From CAYMCO01 sp964388955 (lineage in GTDB: Bacteria; Chloroflexota; Anaerolineae; Anaerolineales; E44-bin32): DNA of 64,000 bases. The position numbers and the translations under genes are program-made. This document shows positions 9,309 through 18,259 of the stretch, piece by piece (within the stretch, counting starts at the first letter, position 1; every line of letters starts with the position of its first letter). The stretch covers positions 1 through 64,000 of the forward strand of contig CAYMCO010000002.1 of the NCBI GenBank assembly GCA_964388955.1, given 5' to 3'. A model generated the notes under the pieces. The model saw only the letters and a list, made by a program, of their open reading frames with translations. It made no database searches and was not told the DNA's origin.

Positions 9309-9938
9309 ATGGAGATTGCGCTGATCGGCACCGGGAACGTCGGGCGCGTATTGGGATCCCGCTGGGCGCAGGGCGGCCACCGGATCGCATTCGGCTCCCG
9401 GCATCCCGAATCGGACCGTGTACGGGAGGTGGTGCGTGCAGCGGGGGAGAACGCCCGCGCATGCCATATCGCGGAGGCGACCCGCCGGGCGGATGTGGTG
9501 GTGTTGGCAATCCCCTGGAAGGCGGCCGAACCGACCCTGAAGGAAATCGGCTCGGTAGAAGGCAAGATCCTGGTGGATCCCATGAATCCATCGCAAGAGG
9601 ACGCCTTCGCCCTTCTCCGGGAGGGGCGCGCAGCCGGAGAATGGGTGGCGCAGTGGGCGCCCGGCGGCAGGGTTGTGAAGGCCTTCAACACCACCGGGTG
9701 GCAGAATATGGCGGACCCGCTCTATGATGGGCGGCCGCTGACCATGTTTCTCTGCGGCGACGATTTGGAAGCCAAGCGGGTCGTCGGGGGCCTGGCGCGC
9801 GAGCTGGGCTTCGAGGCGCTCGACGTCGGGGATCTGCGCAGCTCGTGGGCGCTGGAGGGCTTGGCCCGCGTGTGGATCAATCTGGCGCATCAGACCGGGC
9901 TGGGGCGGAATTTCGGCTTTCATCTGCTGCGCCGGTAG
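9309..9938 (+). CDS. NADPH-dependent F420 reductase-like / NADP oxidoreductase
   Basis: The protein is 209 residues with an N-terminal Rossmann fold beginning MEIALIGTGNVGRVLG. The following FGSRHPESD region fits NADP binding. The family uses coenzyme F420 or another partner as hydride acceptor and includes NPR and YqeJ-like dinucleotide-binding proteins. VVVLAIPW and VKAFNTTG are typical of this group, and the C-terminal helix (WALEGLARVWINLAH) fits too. The ATG at 9309 is preceded by GGAGGCG; a longer frame from 9198 lacks such a site. It stands alone, so the true cofactor cannot be told from context. Confidence 0.82.
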   Translation: MEIALIGTGNVGRVLGSRWAQGGHRIAFGSRHPESDRVREVVRAAGENARACHIAEATRRADVVVLAIPWKAAEPTLKEIGSVEGKILVDPMNPSQEDAFALLREGRAAGEWVAQWAPGGRVVKAFNTTGWQNMADPLYDGRPLTMFLCGDDLEAKRVVGGLARELGFEALDVGDLRSSWALEGLARVWINLAHQTGLGRNFGFHLLRR

Positions 9939-10021
9939 GGCCATCGCGGCCGAGGGAAGGTGTGACGGGCCCGTGGCGAATTCCCGCTCCACGTTGAATC
10001 GGGCCGCCGACTGGAGGAGAT

Positions 10022-10492
10022 GTGCCGGAGAAGGATTGGCGAGACAACCTGGTGACCGATGATGATGGGATCGAGGCGCTGGCCGCTTCCGCCCACCGCG
10101 TGGCAGTGTTGGGCATGCGCAGCAAGGCCGTGGCCCACAGGGCGGCTCACTATGTCCCCGCTTACCTGGCGGGGGCCGGCGTGGAGATCATTCCGGTCCC
10201 TGTGTATGAGCCCGGTGTCGATGTCATGCTGGGTCAACCTGTGTACCGGCGGCTGGTGGACATCCCCGGGGAGATCGACATCGTGGACGTCTTCCGGCGG
10301 CCGGAGGACATCCCGCCTCATCTGTCCGACATGCTGGCGAAGATGCCAAAAGCGGTCTGGCTCCAGTCCGGGATTCGCAATCAGGAGGCGGCGGAAAAGC
10401 TGGCGAAGGCGGGGATCAAAGTCGTCCAGGATCGCTGCTTGATGGTGGAACATCGCCGGGCGTTGTGGAAGGCCAAGCGCTCAAGCCGCTAG
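10022..10492 (+). CDS. CoA-binding domain protein (YccU-like)
   Basis: The 156-residue protein matches the CoA_binding_2 family: a single Rossmann-type domain related to succinyl-CoA ligase alpha. Recognisable stretches are RVAVLGMRSK, GQPVYRRLVDIP, IDIVDVFRRPEDIP and VWLQSGIRNQEAAEKL, in the family order. These small proteins bind CoA or acyl-CoA, but no reaction is established for most. The start is GTG at 10022, directly after a GGAGGAGA ribosome site. It may be co-transcribed with the oxidoreductase 83 bp upstream. Confidence 0.88.
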   Translation: MPEKDWRDNLVTDDDGIEALAASAHRVAVLGMRSKAVAHRAAHYVPAYLAGAGVEIIPVPVYEPGVDVMLGQPVYRRLVDIPGEIDIVDVFRRPEDIPPHLSDMLAKMPKAVWLQSGIRNQEAAEKLAKAGIKVVQDRCLMVEHRRALWKAKRSSR

Positions 10493-10707
10493 CTCGCCGT
10501 CTCGCCGGAAATGCGCCATATATGCTGGAACCTGGCCGACCGCTTCGGAGATTTCTAGCCCGATGGCGATGGGGGAGACTGGCCAGCCGGGTGGGGAATC
10601 GGGGTTCAACAAGAGATACAATGCTTCCAGAGCCAGTGGGACCGACGGGGGCGGCGAACCGTACTCCGAAGGTGCGGAAGAACGCGAATGGACTGGAGGC
10701 GCTCTGA

Positions 10708-11082
10708 ATGGACAAGCATGTGACCATCGTGGCTGCACTGCGCATCGGATTCAGCGCGGTGATGATCTTGCTGGCAATCTTCCTTTTTGCGCTGTTGTCC
10801 GGGATCGGGATCATGAGCGGCGATCGGACCGCCATGGGCATCCTGACCGTGGTGGGCAGTGCGCTTGGATTCTTCTTTCTCTTCTTGGGGCTGCCGGGGC
10901 TTGTGGGCGGGATCGGCTTGTTGAGCCATCGCCCGTGGGCCCGAATCCTGGTGCTGATCGTGTCCGCCGTGGACCTGATCAACATCCCCATCGGCACCAC
11001 GCTGGGCGCATACTCGATCTGGGTGCTCACCCACAATGAGACCGAGGCCCTGTTTCAGGGCCGGGGGGCAGAGACGGCGTAA
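10708..11082 (+). CDS. Small membrane protein, unknown function
   Basis: The 124-residue protein has about four hydrophobic segments (roughly 8-32, 44-72, 77-94 and 98-108). A short RPWAR loop leads into the third segment, a pattern common in small uncharacterised bacterial membrane proteins. ATG at 10708 follows GGAGGCGCTCTGA. No catalytic or binding motif is visible. It is not obviously linked to its neighbours, which are 215 bp upstream and 712 bp downstream. Confidence 0.65.
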   Translation: MDKHVTIVAALRIGFSAVMILLAIFLFALLSGIGIMSGDRTAMGILTVVGSALGFFFLFLGLPGLVGGIGLLSHRPWARILVLIVSAVDLINIPIGTTLGAYSIWVLTHNETEALFQGRGAETA

Positions 11083-11378
11083 CGCCGCCCAACTCATCGC
11101 TTTCCAATCGCCCGGCCGGTCCACCGGCCGGGTGAGTCCTATCTCTCGCTCCTCATCGTCCGTTCGCGCCTCATTCAGGAATAATCCGGGTGGCAGCCGG
11201 CATCGCGGTCCAAAGGACCTTGGGCGGTCCTGATGGAATGCGACGGATCATGATCTCTTGGCGGGAGAGCCCTCACCCCTCATCGTCAATGCGAGGAGGC
11301 CCCCTCGATACGGCCTGCGGGCTACTCGGGACGAACTCCGGCCGGCGGCGGTACGAAGCCGGCAGGGGGAATGATTGA

Positions 11379-11489
11379 CACATGCTTCGCATGTGCACGG
11401 AGGGGAGCTTCGTGACTCCAGAACGCAGCGGCGAAGGGGGAATCTTGTGGAGTCGCCAAGCTCTGCTTGGCGCTGAAGCGCAGCTTCAG
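11379..11489. repeat. Chain of tight perfect hairpins in a 700-bp gene-free stretch
   Basis: Three perfect hairpins with 3-nt loops lie in a row: CACATGC-TTC-GCATGTG (11379-11395), CGCCAAGC-TCT-GCTTGGCG (11454-11472) and CTGAAGC-GCA-GCTTCAG (11473-11489); the last two are adjacent. All three stems end in GC-NNN-GC at the apex. GACTCCA at 11414-11420 and TGGAGTC at 11448-11454 can pair around the gap. This resembles iterated hairpin repeats seen in cyanobacterial and Chloroflexota intergenic DNA, or a structured RNA. The rest of 11083-11794 holds no convincing gene. Confidence 0.75.
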
Positions 11490-11794
11490 AGCTGGGCTTT
11501 CAACCCTCCGCCCCTTTGGCTTCGAGTTCCCCGGGTCGATTGGGATCGGATATCGTCGCCGCTGAAAGGCATCCCCGGCTTCCTTCAGATTGAAATTCCT
11601 CGGCGCTATTGGAAGGCCCGCACCCACTTTCTGCAGCCGGTTCCGGCGGCGAAGTACAATAAGCTATGGCGCACATTGGGCTGGGAGGCGCGAGCCGATG
11701 ACCGGCAGGTGAGAATGTGCCCGCTCTCCCAGAAGATCCCGGCATGAACCGTGGCGCCCCGGGGCAGAGGATAGGATCGGAGGGGACGGATCTG

Positions 11795-13387
11795 ATGGAC
11801 ATGGACACCCACCAGGCGTTGGCGTGCGCGGCCGAGGACGCGCGGGTCGGTTTGATCACCAGCTACCCAGGATCGCCCGCCTCCGGGATGGTGGATGCGG
11901 TCATCGCCAGTGCGAAGGGTGGCGGCCCGCTGGTGGAGTGGTCGACCAACGAGCGGCTGGCCCTCGAGACCGCCATCGGCGCGTCCATCGGCGGCTGGCG
12001 CGCGTTGGTGTGCGTCAAGAGCGTGGGTGTGAATGCGATGCTGGACCCCCTAGTGTGCTTGAACCTCACCCCGGTGCACGGCGGACTTGTAATCCTGATC
12101 GGGGACGATCCGGGGGGATATGGATCGCAGAATGATCAGGACACCCGGCTGCTCGCCCCGATGCTGGAGATGCCGCTGCTCGAGCCGGCAAGCCCAGGAG
12201 AGGCGTACCGGCTGATGCGGTCTGCCTTCGGGTGGTCGGAGCGCTATGAGACAGCCTTCCTGATCCGCATTACCCGCAGTTCGTCGCAGTTCAAGGGGCC
12301 AGTAGTGCGCCTGGAGCGAGAAGGCGAGTCGATTCCCCTCGGGCTTTGCGGGGATCCTGGGCGTTTTGTGCCGGTGCCCAGCGATGTGGTCCCCCGGCAT
12401 CGGGAACTGCACTCCCGGATGCTCCGTCTGTCGGAATGGGCAGATCGGGCTCCCGGAAATCAGGCCTCGGGCGTTGGGGAACTGGGGGTGATCGCCGCAG
12501 GCGCCGCCTTTCGGAAACTGCAAGATGTGGTCCACGTCGACGCGGGGATCGGATGCCGCGTGCTCAAACTGGCGACGCTCTTCCCGAGCCCGGAAACACT
12601 GCTGTGCCGCTTTGGCGAGGGGTGCCGCCGGGTGCTCGTGCTCGAGGAACAGGAACCCTTCCTGGAGGAACGCATCGCCGCCCTGTATCATCGCAGCGGC
12701 GTTGCCGCTCACGTGCTCGGGCGCCTGAGCGGACACGTTCAAGGACGGGAGGGGGAACTCTACCGCTGGATGATCCAGGATGCGCTCGGGCGTTTTCTGC
12801 CCGGATTTCGACCAAGCCAAACCCATGCCCGCGATCAGGAAGCGGGGGAGCGGCCCCACAAGGAGGACCACTGCGCCGGCTCGGGCTACGAGGGGATCAT
12901 CGACTGCCTGGAACGTGCCGCCGCGCAAAGGGGGGAGAAGCTGCTGCTGGTTGCTGACCCGGGATGCATGGTGGCGCTCCGGGAGCGGTTGACCGCGAAG
13001 TATGCCATTGGCTCGGCGGTGGGCGTTGCGGACGGTTTGAGCAGGACCGGCCTGGAGGAGCGTCCGGTCGCGGTGATCGGGGATTCCGCCTTCTTCCATT
13101 CCGGCTTGGCCGGGCTGTGCAACGCCGCTCGCGCTGGCAGCCGCGCGATGGTCGTCGTACTCGACAATGGTGGCACCCGCTCGACGGGAGGGCAGCCCAG
13201 TCCGTCGGCCGCTCGAGACGCCTCTGGGGGGCGGGCGCCGGCCCTCTCCATTCCAGGCCTCGCTCGCGCCTGCGGCGTGGGCCATGTTTGCGACTTCGGG
13301 GTCAAAGCGAACCCAGATGAACTGACGGCGGGCTTCGCGGATGCTCTCGCACACGAATCACTGGCTTTGGTACGGGTTCGGCTCTAG
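11795..13387 (+). CDS. Indolepyruvate ferredoxin oxidoreductase alpha-like TPP enzyme, lacking the ferredoxin domain
   Basis: The 530-residue protein has the IorA architecture. The N-terminal pyruvate-oxidoreductase domain has TSYPGSPASGMVDAV, an EWSTNE glutamate and CVKSVGVNA. The C-terminal TPP domain has VIGDSAFFHSGLAGLCNAA and VVLDNGGT. IorA oxidatively decarboxylates aryl pyruvates with ferredoxin, using IorB as partner. The usual C-terminal 2[4Fe-4S] domain is missing: the protein ends at VRVRL, near where IorA continues into RRPC and the cluster cysteines. The stop codon lies inside a MITE-like terminal repeat, so the gene may be truncated. No iorB is adjacent. ATG 11795 follows GGAGGGG; 11717 and 11744 are weaker starts. 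Confidence 0.8.
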   Translation: MDMDTHQALACAAEDARVGLITSYPGSPASGMVDAVIASAKGGGPLVEWSTNERLALETAIGASIGGWRALVCVKSVGVNAMLDPLVCLNLTPVHGGLVILIGDDPGGYGSQNDQDTRLLAPMLEMPLLEPASPGEAYRLMRSAFGWSERYETAFLIRITRSSSQFKGPVVRLEREGESIPLGLCGDPGRFVPVPSDVVPRHRELHSRMLRLSEWADRAPGNQASGVGELGVIAAGAAFRKLQDVVHVDAGIGCRVLKLATLFPSPETLLCRFGEGCRRVLVLEEQEPFLEERIAALYHRSGVAAHVLGRLSGHVQGREGELYRWMIQDALGRFLPGFRPSQTHARDQEAGERPHKEDHCAGSGYEGIIDCLERAAAQRGEKLLLVADPGCMVALRERLTAKYAIGSAVGVADGLSRTGLEERPVAVIGDSAFFHSGLAGLCNAARAGSRAMVVVLDNGGTRSTGGQPSPSAARDASGGRAPALSIPGLARACGVGHVCDFGVKANPDELTAGFADALAHESLALVRVRL

Positions 13388-13483
13388 TACTGCGTCAACC
13401 ATAATGTGAGGAGTTCACAATGTGGCTCCATCTCCCAAGTGGCCCCGAAATCACGGGTCGATTGAGCGTTGACGCAGCACTAG
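13384..13483. mobile_element. MITE-like 100-bp element with 16-bp terminal inverted repeats
   Basis: The left end CTAGTACTGCGTCAAC (13384-13399) and right end GTTGACGCAGCACTAG (13468-13483) are inverse complements at 15 of 16 positions. The 68 bp between them encode nothing credible. Ends of this type, with CTAG outermost, are typical of non-autonomous derivatives of DDE transposons. The left end supplies the TAG stop of the upstream IorA-like gene. No parent transposase gene is in the window. Confidence 0.75.
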
Positions 13484-13533
13484 ATGCGTGCGGCAGCGCG
13501 GGCCGGACATCGAGACGGAAGGAGCGATCGAGA

Positions 13534-13863
13534 ATGGCTTATGACAAGGGTCTGGCTCAACGGATGCGGGATGCCCTCGCCGATATCCCCGGGCTGGAGG
13601 AAAAGGCCATGTTCGGCGGCGTCGGCTTTCTGCTGGGGGGCAACATGGCGTGCGGGGTGAACCAGTCCGATTTGATAGTGCGTGTGGGGCCCGAGGGATA
13701 CGATCATGCCTTGTCGGAGCCCCATACAAAGGTGTTCGACATGACCGGAAGACCGATGAGGGGTTGGATTGTCGTGCAGCCGGGGGGCTACGAAAGTGAT
13801 GAGGATCTGGAATCTTGGATCCTGCGCGGAGTCGGTTATGCAAGGAGCCTGCCGCCAAAATGA
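13534..13863 (+). CDS. TfoX N-terminal domain protein
   Basis: The 109-residue protein is a single TfoX/Sxy N-terminal domain. It contains EEKAMFGGVGFLLGGNMACGV, and the later GRPMRGWIVV segment is also typical. In gammaproteobacteria full-length TfoX regulates competence, but single-domain versions elsewhere have no proven role. The ATG at 13534 is preceded by GGAAGGAGCGATCGAGA; a longer frame from 13420 would start inside the MITE-like element and is unlikely. Confidence 0.88.
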   Translation: MAYDKGLAQRMRDALADIPGLEEKAMFGGVGFLLGGNMACGVNQSDLIVRVGPEGYDHALSEPHTKVFDMTGRPMRGWIVVQPGGYESDEDLESWILRGVGYARSLPPK

Positions 13864-14101
13864 CGCACCTGCCATCAGGGGGAGGCGCTCCGGGTGGCGG
13901 GGCTTGCTGCGGCCTTCTGCGCCGCGCATCCCCATTGAAGTCCGCCCTCCAGGGATTCCCACGCCCTATCCCTGGCTGGCTTGCGTGAATTCGGGCCGAC
14001 GGAGAGAATCCGCATCAGATCTAACCACGGAGGGACGGTGAGCGGCGTGTTTCCACTCCCGGCAGCTGATACGATCAAAGTGGATAGGTGACGAGGGTCA
14101 T

Positions 14102-15523
14102 ATGGACTTGAACGAGACCTCCGCGGTCGAATTATCTCGGATGATCCACTCCGGGGAGCTGTCGGCGCGCGAGTTGATGGCGGCCAGTCTGCGTCGGATC
14201 GAGCGCCTCAACCCTCGGTTGAACGCCATCCCCACACTTCTCCCCGAGAAGGGCCACGCCGAGGCGCGCATCGCGGATGAGCGCCAGGCCGCCGGTGAAC
14301 CGCTCGGACCGCTGCATGGTTTCCCCTTCGCCATCAAGGATCTGGTGGACACGCAAGGGATACGCACTACTTATGGCTCTCCAATCTATCGGGACCATAT
14401 CCCAGCAGTGGACGCTTTGCTCGTGGAGCGGATCCGCCGGGCCGGGGCGATCATCATTGGCAAAACCAATACTCCCGAGTTTGGCGCCGGTTCGCAGACC
14501 TATAATGAGGTGTTCGGCGTCACCCGGAATCCGTATGACCCCGATATGACCTGTGGTGGAAGCAGCGGCGGCGCGGCGGTCGCGCTGGCGGCGGGAATGC
14601 TGCCGCTGGCGGACGGCAGCGACCTGGGTGGCTCGCTCCGCAACCCGGCCAGCTTCTGCAACGTTGTCGGGTTCCGACCTTCCATCGGCCGGGTCCCCAC
14701 ATGGCCCAATCCCTTCGGCCGCTTCACGCTGGCCGTCGAGGGCCCGATGGCGCGAACGGTGGAGGACGTCGCATTCCTGCTGTCCGTTTTGGCCGGCCCG
14801 GATCCGCGCGCGCCGATCTCCATCGATGAACCTGGCGAGGTGTTCCTTGAGCCACTGGCGCGCGATTTTCGGGATACGGTGGTGGCTTGGAGCCCGGATC
14901 TGGGGCGGTATCCGGTGGAGAAGCAGGTCCGAGAGATCTGTGAAGCATCTCTGCCTGCCTTCGAAAGCCTGGGCTGCCGGCTGGAACTGGCGGCCCCCGA
15001 CTTCAGCGGCGCTGACGAGGCCTTCCAGGTCCTGCGGGCGTGGGGGTTCGCCTGGGCGCACAAGGATGATCTAGCGGCGCACCGGGATCAGATCAAGGAG
15101 ACGGTGGTCTGGAATATTGAGAAGGGCTTGAAGCTGAGCGCGCTGGAAGTGGCTGAAGCAGAAGCGACGCGCATGGAGATCTACCAACGGGCGCTGAGGT
15201 TCCTGGAGGGCCATTCCTTTCTGATCCTCCCGGTGTCTCAGGTTGCGCCGTTCCCCGTCGAGCAGCAATGGGTGCGGGAGATTGAGGGCCAGCGGATGGA
15301 GACTTATGTGGATTGGATGGCCACATGCTATGCCATTACGCTGACCGGTTTTCCTGCCGTCTCGGTGCCCTGCGGCTTCACGGCGAACGGCCTGCCCGTC
15401 GGCATCCAGATTGTGGGCGGCCATCAGAGGGATCTCGGTGTGCTGCAGTTGGCACATGCCTTTGAGGGGGCGACCGGAAACTACCGCCGCCGGCCGCCCA
15501 TGGCCCGGATCGACGGCGGGTGA
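14102..15523 (+). CDS. Amidase signature family hydrolase
   Basis: The 473-residue protein has the complete Ser-cisSer-Lys triad: Lys79 (FPFAIKD), Ser154 (CGGSSGGAA) and Ser178 (GSDLGGSLRNPAS). The spacings of 75 and 24 residues equal those of FAAH-type amidases. It should hydrolyse an amide or aryl-ester bond in the cytoplasm; the substrate is unknown. It is not GatA by context, as no gatB or gatC is present. Its TGA overlaps the ATG of the HAD hydrolase gene (TGATG), indicating translational coupling. Confidence 0.93.
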   Translation: MDLNETSAVELSRMIHSGELSARELMAASLRRIERLNPRLNAIPTLLPEKGHAEARIADERQAAGEPLGPLHGFPFAIKDLVDTQGIRTTYGSPIYRDHIPAVDALLVERIRRAGAIIIGKTNTPEFGAGSQTYNEVFGVTRNPYDPDMTCGGSSGGAAVALAAGMLPLADGSDLGGSLRNPASFCNVVGFRPSIGRVPTWPNPFGRFTLAVEGPMARTVEDVAFLLSVLAGPDPRAPISIDEPGEVFLEPLARDFRDTVVAWSPDLGRYPVEKQVREICEASLPAFESLGCRLELAAPDFSGADEAFQVLRAWGFAWAHKDDLAAHRDQIKETVVWNIEKGLKLSALEVAEAEATRMEIYQRALRFLEGHSFLILPVSQVAPFPVEQQWVREIEGQRMETYVDWMATCYAITLTGFPAVSVPCGFTANGLPVGIQIVGGHQRDLGVLQLAHAFEGATGNYRRRPPMARIDGG

Positions 15524-16107
15524 TGCGGCGAAAGGTGGCATCGATGGTGGATGGGGCACGCGAGAGATTGGGCGGGCAGGTTCCCGTGGAAGGTAGATCA
15601 CGCACGGATAGGGCGCTGCTGTTCGATTGGGGCGATACACTGATGCGGGTATACCCGGAGTACGACGGCCCCATGTGCGATTGGCCGCGGGTCGCCGCCA
15701 TGCCTGATGCCGTCCGGGTTCTGACGGGTCTGCGCGGAAGCTGGCGCCTGGCCCTGGCCACCAACGCCGCCGATTCCGATGCAGGTCAGATTGAGGCGGC
15801 CTTGGCCAGAGTGGGGTTGGCGGACCTGCTTGAGCGCATTTACTGCTTTCGCTCAACGGGGGTTCGCAAGCCGTCGAAGGCCTTCTTCGAGCATATCCTC
15901 GCGGATCTCGGGGTACCGGCCTCCGGGGTGGTCATGGTGGGGGACGACTATGAGGCCGACGCGCTGGGAGCGATCGGGGTGGGCATCCGGGCCGTGTGGC
16001 TGAACTCGAAAGGCGGCCCCCGGCACGAGGGGGATCGACTGCGCACAATCTCCAGTCTGGCGGAGCTGCCGGAGGCGTTGAAGGAGTTAATGGGCGGCGG
16101 GCCGTGA
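15523..16107 (+). CDS. HAD-superfamily hydrolase
   Basis: The 194-residue protein begins its HAD core with LLFDWGDTL (motif I, both aspartates present). ALATNAA serves as motif II, RKPSKAFFEHIL carries the motif III lysine, and VMVGDDYEADALGA is motif IV. The cap is small and helical, as in phosphoglycolate phosphatase-like members. A phosphatase is likely but the substrate is unknown. The start overlaps the amidase stop (TGATG); the ATG at 15544 is an alternative. Coupling suggests the two act in the same salvage or catabolic step, which is inference. Confidence 0.9.
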   Translation: MRRKVASMVDGARERLGGQVPVEGRSRTDRALLFDWGDTLMRVYPEYDGPMCDWPRVAAMPDAVRVLTGLRGSWRLALATNAADSDAGQIEAALARVGLADLLERIYCFRSTGVRKPSKAFFEHILADLGVPASGVVMVGDDYEADALGAIGVGIRAVWLNSKGGPRHEGDRLRTISSLAELPEALKELMGGGP

Positions 16108-16385
16108 TGACAGCGGGCCAGGCAAGGGGAATTCCTGGCGACGCCTTTGCCGGGAGACCCGAAGAGCGGCGAGTTGGCCCGAAGCGTCGATATGATCCGG
16201 CGGGCGCCCTGGTGGAGCAAAGCGAGCCGGCTCAAGGCTGCACAACGGCAGGGGGTAGATGGTTGTCTGGTCTTGAAAGGCAAGTGGCCTTGCCACAGGG
16301 CAACCTCCGGTAGTTTCCGGCGGATATTGAGCCCGCTGCGGAACGCGACGATGGCGAGGGGGTGGCGCGCGCAAGGAGGGCGTGG

Positions 16386-16961
16386 ATGATGGATTTTCGG
16401 GAGTTGGTCCTGCAGAATCGCAGCTACCGGCGCTTCCAGGGCGATTTCGAGATCGACCGCGAGACGCTCATGGGGTTGGTGGATCTGGCGCGGATGAGCG
16501 CATCGGCGATGAACAAACAACCGCTGAAGTACAAGCTCTCCTGTGACCCGGACACGAATGATCTGATCTTTTCCCATCTGGGGTGGGCCGCGTATTTGAC
16601 CGGCTGGGAGGGGCCAGGGGAAGGCGAACGACCCTCCGCCTATATCCTGATGCTTGGAGACAAATCGGTCAGCGAATCCTTTGGTGCCGACTACGGGATC
16701 GCGGCGCAGACGATCAAATTGGGCGCGACCGCTATCGGGTTGGGTGGATGCATCCTGAGCTCGATCCATCGCTTTGATCTGCGGGGGGCCTTGGAGATAC
16801 CGGATAGGTACGAAATCCTGGCTGCTATCGCGTTGGGCAAACCCCGAGAAGAGGTGGTCCTTGATCCGCTGGATCCTTCCGGCAGCACCCGCTACTGGCG
16901 GGACGACGAAGGCGTCCACCACGTGCCAAAAAGGGCCCTGAAAGACATCATCCTGGACTGA
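16386..16961 (+). CDS. Nitroreductase family protein
   Basis: The 191-residue protein is a short FMN-binding nitroreductase. It starts with FRELVLQNRSYRRF (the NRSxR phosphate-contact motif of the family) and continues with ARMSASAMNKQPLKYKL. The GADYGIAAQTIKLGATAIGLGGC segment is characteristic of the dimer FMN site. It probably reduces nitro, quinone or enone compounds with NAD(P)H. ATG 16386 follows AAGGAGG. The DUF849 gene begins 7 bp after its stop, so they form an operon. Confidence 0.9.
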   Translation: MMDFRELVLQNRSYRRFQGDFEIDRETLMGLVDLARMSASAMNKQPLKYKLSCDPDTNDLIFSHLGWAAYLTGWEGPGEGERPSAYILMLGDKSVSESFGADYGIAAQTIKLGATAIGLGGCILSSIHRFDLRGALEIPDRYEILAAIALGKPREEVVLDPLDPSGSTRYWRDDEGVHHVPKRALKDIILD

Positions 16962-16967
16962 TCTGAT

Positions 16968-17885
16968 ATGGGCGGGCGTGTTCCCATTCCGGTGTCAGGC
17001 TCAGCCAATCTTATGGACAAAGTGATCATCACCGCAGCTCTCAGCGGCTCTCGGCCCACCAAAGAGATGAACCCTGCCGTGCCCTACTCGCCGGAGGAGA
17101 TCGCTCGTTCCGCACTGGAGTGCTGGCGATCGGGCGCGGCCGTGGTCCATGTCCATGTGCGGGATCCCAAGACAGGCGCGCCGTCGGATGATATCCATTT
17201 GTTCCAGGAGGCGACGGGGCGTATTCGCGCCGAGACGGACTTGCTCATCAACCTCACCACGAGCGGCCTGCACATCGAGGGTCCCGATTGGCTTGAGCGG
17301 CGCCTGGCGCCTGTCGGCCTGCGCCCTGAACTGTGCTCGCTGGATATCGGCAGCCTGAATTTTCCTGAAAGGGTGTTCTACAACCCTCCCGATTGGGGGA
17401 CCGCCGCCGCAGCGAGGATGAAGGCGATTGGGGTCAAGCCGGAGATCGAGGTGTTCGAAGCCGGCCATGTTGAACAGGCGAAGCACTTGATCGGAGAAGG
17501 GTGGATCGCCCCGCCGCCCTTTTTCCAGCTCTGCATGGGGGTACGGTGGGGGATGCCCCCGACCAGCGCTGGCTTCCACCTGATGAGGGATCTGCTGCCG
17601 CAGGGGGCAATCTGGTCCGCTCTTGGAGTCGGCAGGGCGCAACTTCCCATGATCACCCTGGCGATGCGTCACGGAGGCCATGTGAGAGTGGGCTTCGAGG
17701 ACAATCTGTACCTGGAGCGGGGAAGGATGGCAAAGGGCAACGCGCAATTCGTGGAACGTGCTGTCGCGCTGGCTCGTGAGCTGGGGAGGGTGGTCGCGAC
17801 TCCGGAAGAGGCGCGCTCGATGCTGGGGATCTCGAGCGAGGACGCCGGGTCCACCGGGCCGGCAGCCGGAATACCCCCCTGCTGA
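16968..17885 (+). CDS. BKACE-family beta-keto acid cleavage enzyme (DUF849)
   Basis: The 305-residue protein belongs to the zinc-dependent BKACE family, which condenses a beta-keto acid with acetyl-CoA to give acetoacetate and a new acyl-CoA; 3-keto-5-aminohexanoate cleavage enzyme (Kce) is one member. Visible marks are VIITAALSGSRPT, the zinc-binding HVHVRDPKTG and LINLTTSG. EIEVFEAGHVEQAKHLI and VGFEDNLYLERGRMAKGN, with a conserved Glu-Asp, also fit. The substrate cannot be deduced, and no lysine-fermentation genes are near. ATG 16968 is close behind the nitroreductase stop; ATG 17013 (MDKVIIT) would match the usual family N-terminus better. Confidence 0.92.
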   Translation: MGGRVPIPVSGSANLMDKVIITAALSGSRPTKEMNPAVPYSPEEIARSALECWRSGAAVVHVHVRDPKTGAPSDDIHLFQEATGRIRAETDLLINLTTSGLHIEGPDWLERRLAPVGLRPELCSLDIGSLNFPERVFYNPPDWGTAAAARMKAIGVKPEIEVFEAGHVEQAKHLIGEGWIAPPPFFQLCMGVRWGMPPTSAGFHLMRDLLPQGAIWSALGVGRAQLPMITLAMRHGGHVRVGFEDNLYLERGRMAKGNAQFVERAVALARELGRVVATPEEARSMLGISSEDAGSTGPAAGIPPC

Positions 17886-18259
17886 ATAATCCGCCACCGC
17901 ACCACCCAGCGCGTCTGGTTCCTTCTTTGAAGAAAGAGTGTAGCAAAATCGTAGATACTATTAAGACCGGCGAGTCTCCGGATGGCTTTGGAGCTGCGGT
18001 GTGCCTCTGGAAAGCGGGAGACAGGGATGAAAGCCCGCCGGTCGCTGCGGATGGGTGGGAGAAAGTGAAGCGGATCGGGATGTCGGCGCAACCGATCCTT
18101 TGCATGTGCCCCCTTGGAGGACCTGTCGTGGGTCGGAAAGGCAAACGTCGGGGGTGTGTGGCTCGCGCTGTTCCTTGGACCAGATCTCCCAGGGCGGAAG
18201 TGTGCGTTCCATTTCAAGGGGCAAATGCATTTGGGTATGGAAGTTTCACCGGCCGTTCG

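Noticed and set aside
11382..11747. ORF through the hairpin row upstream of the IorA-like gene
   Set aside because: It runs over inverted repeats, has no motif and overlaps the likely 5' region of the next gene.
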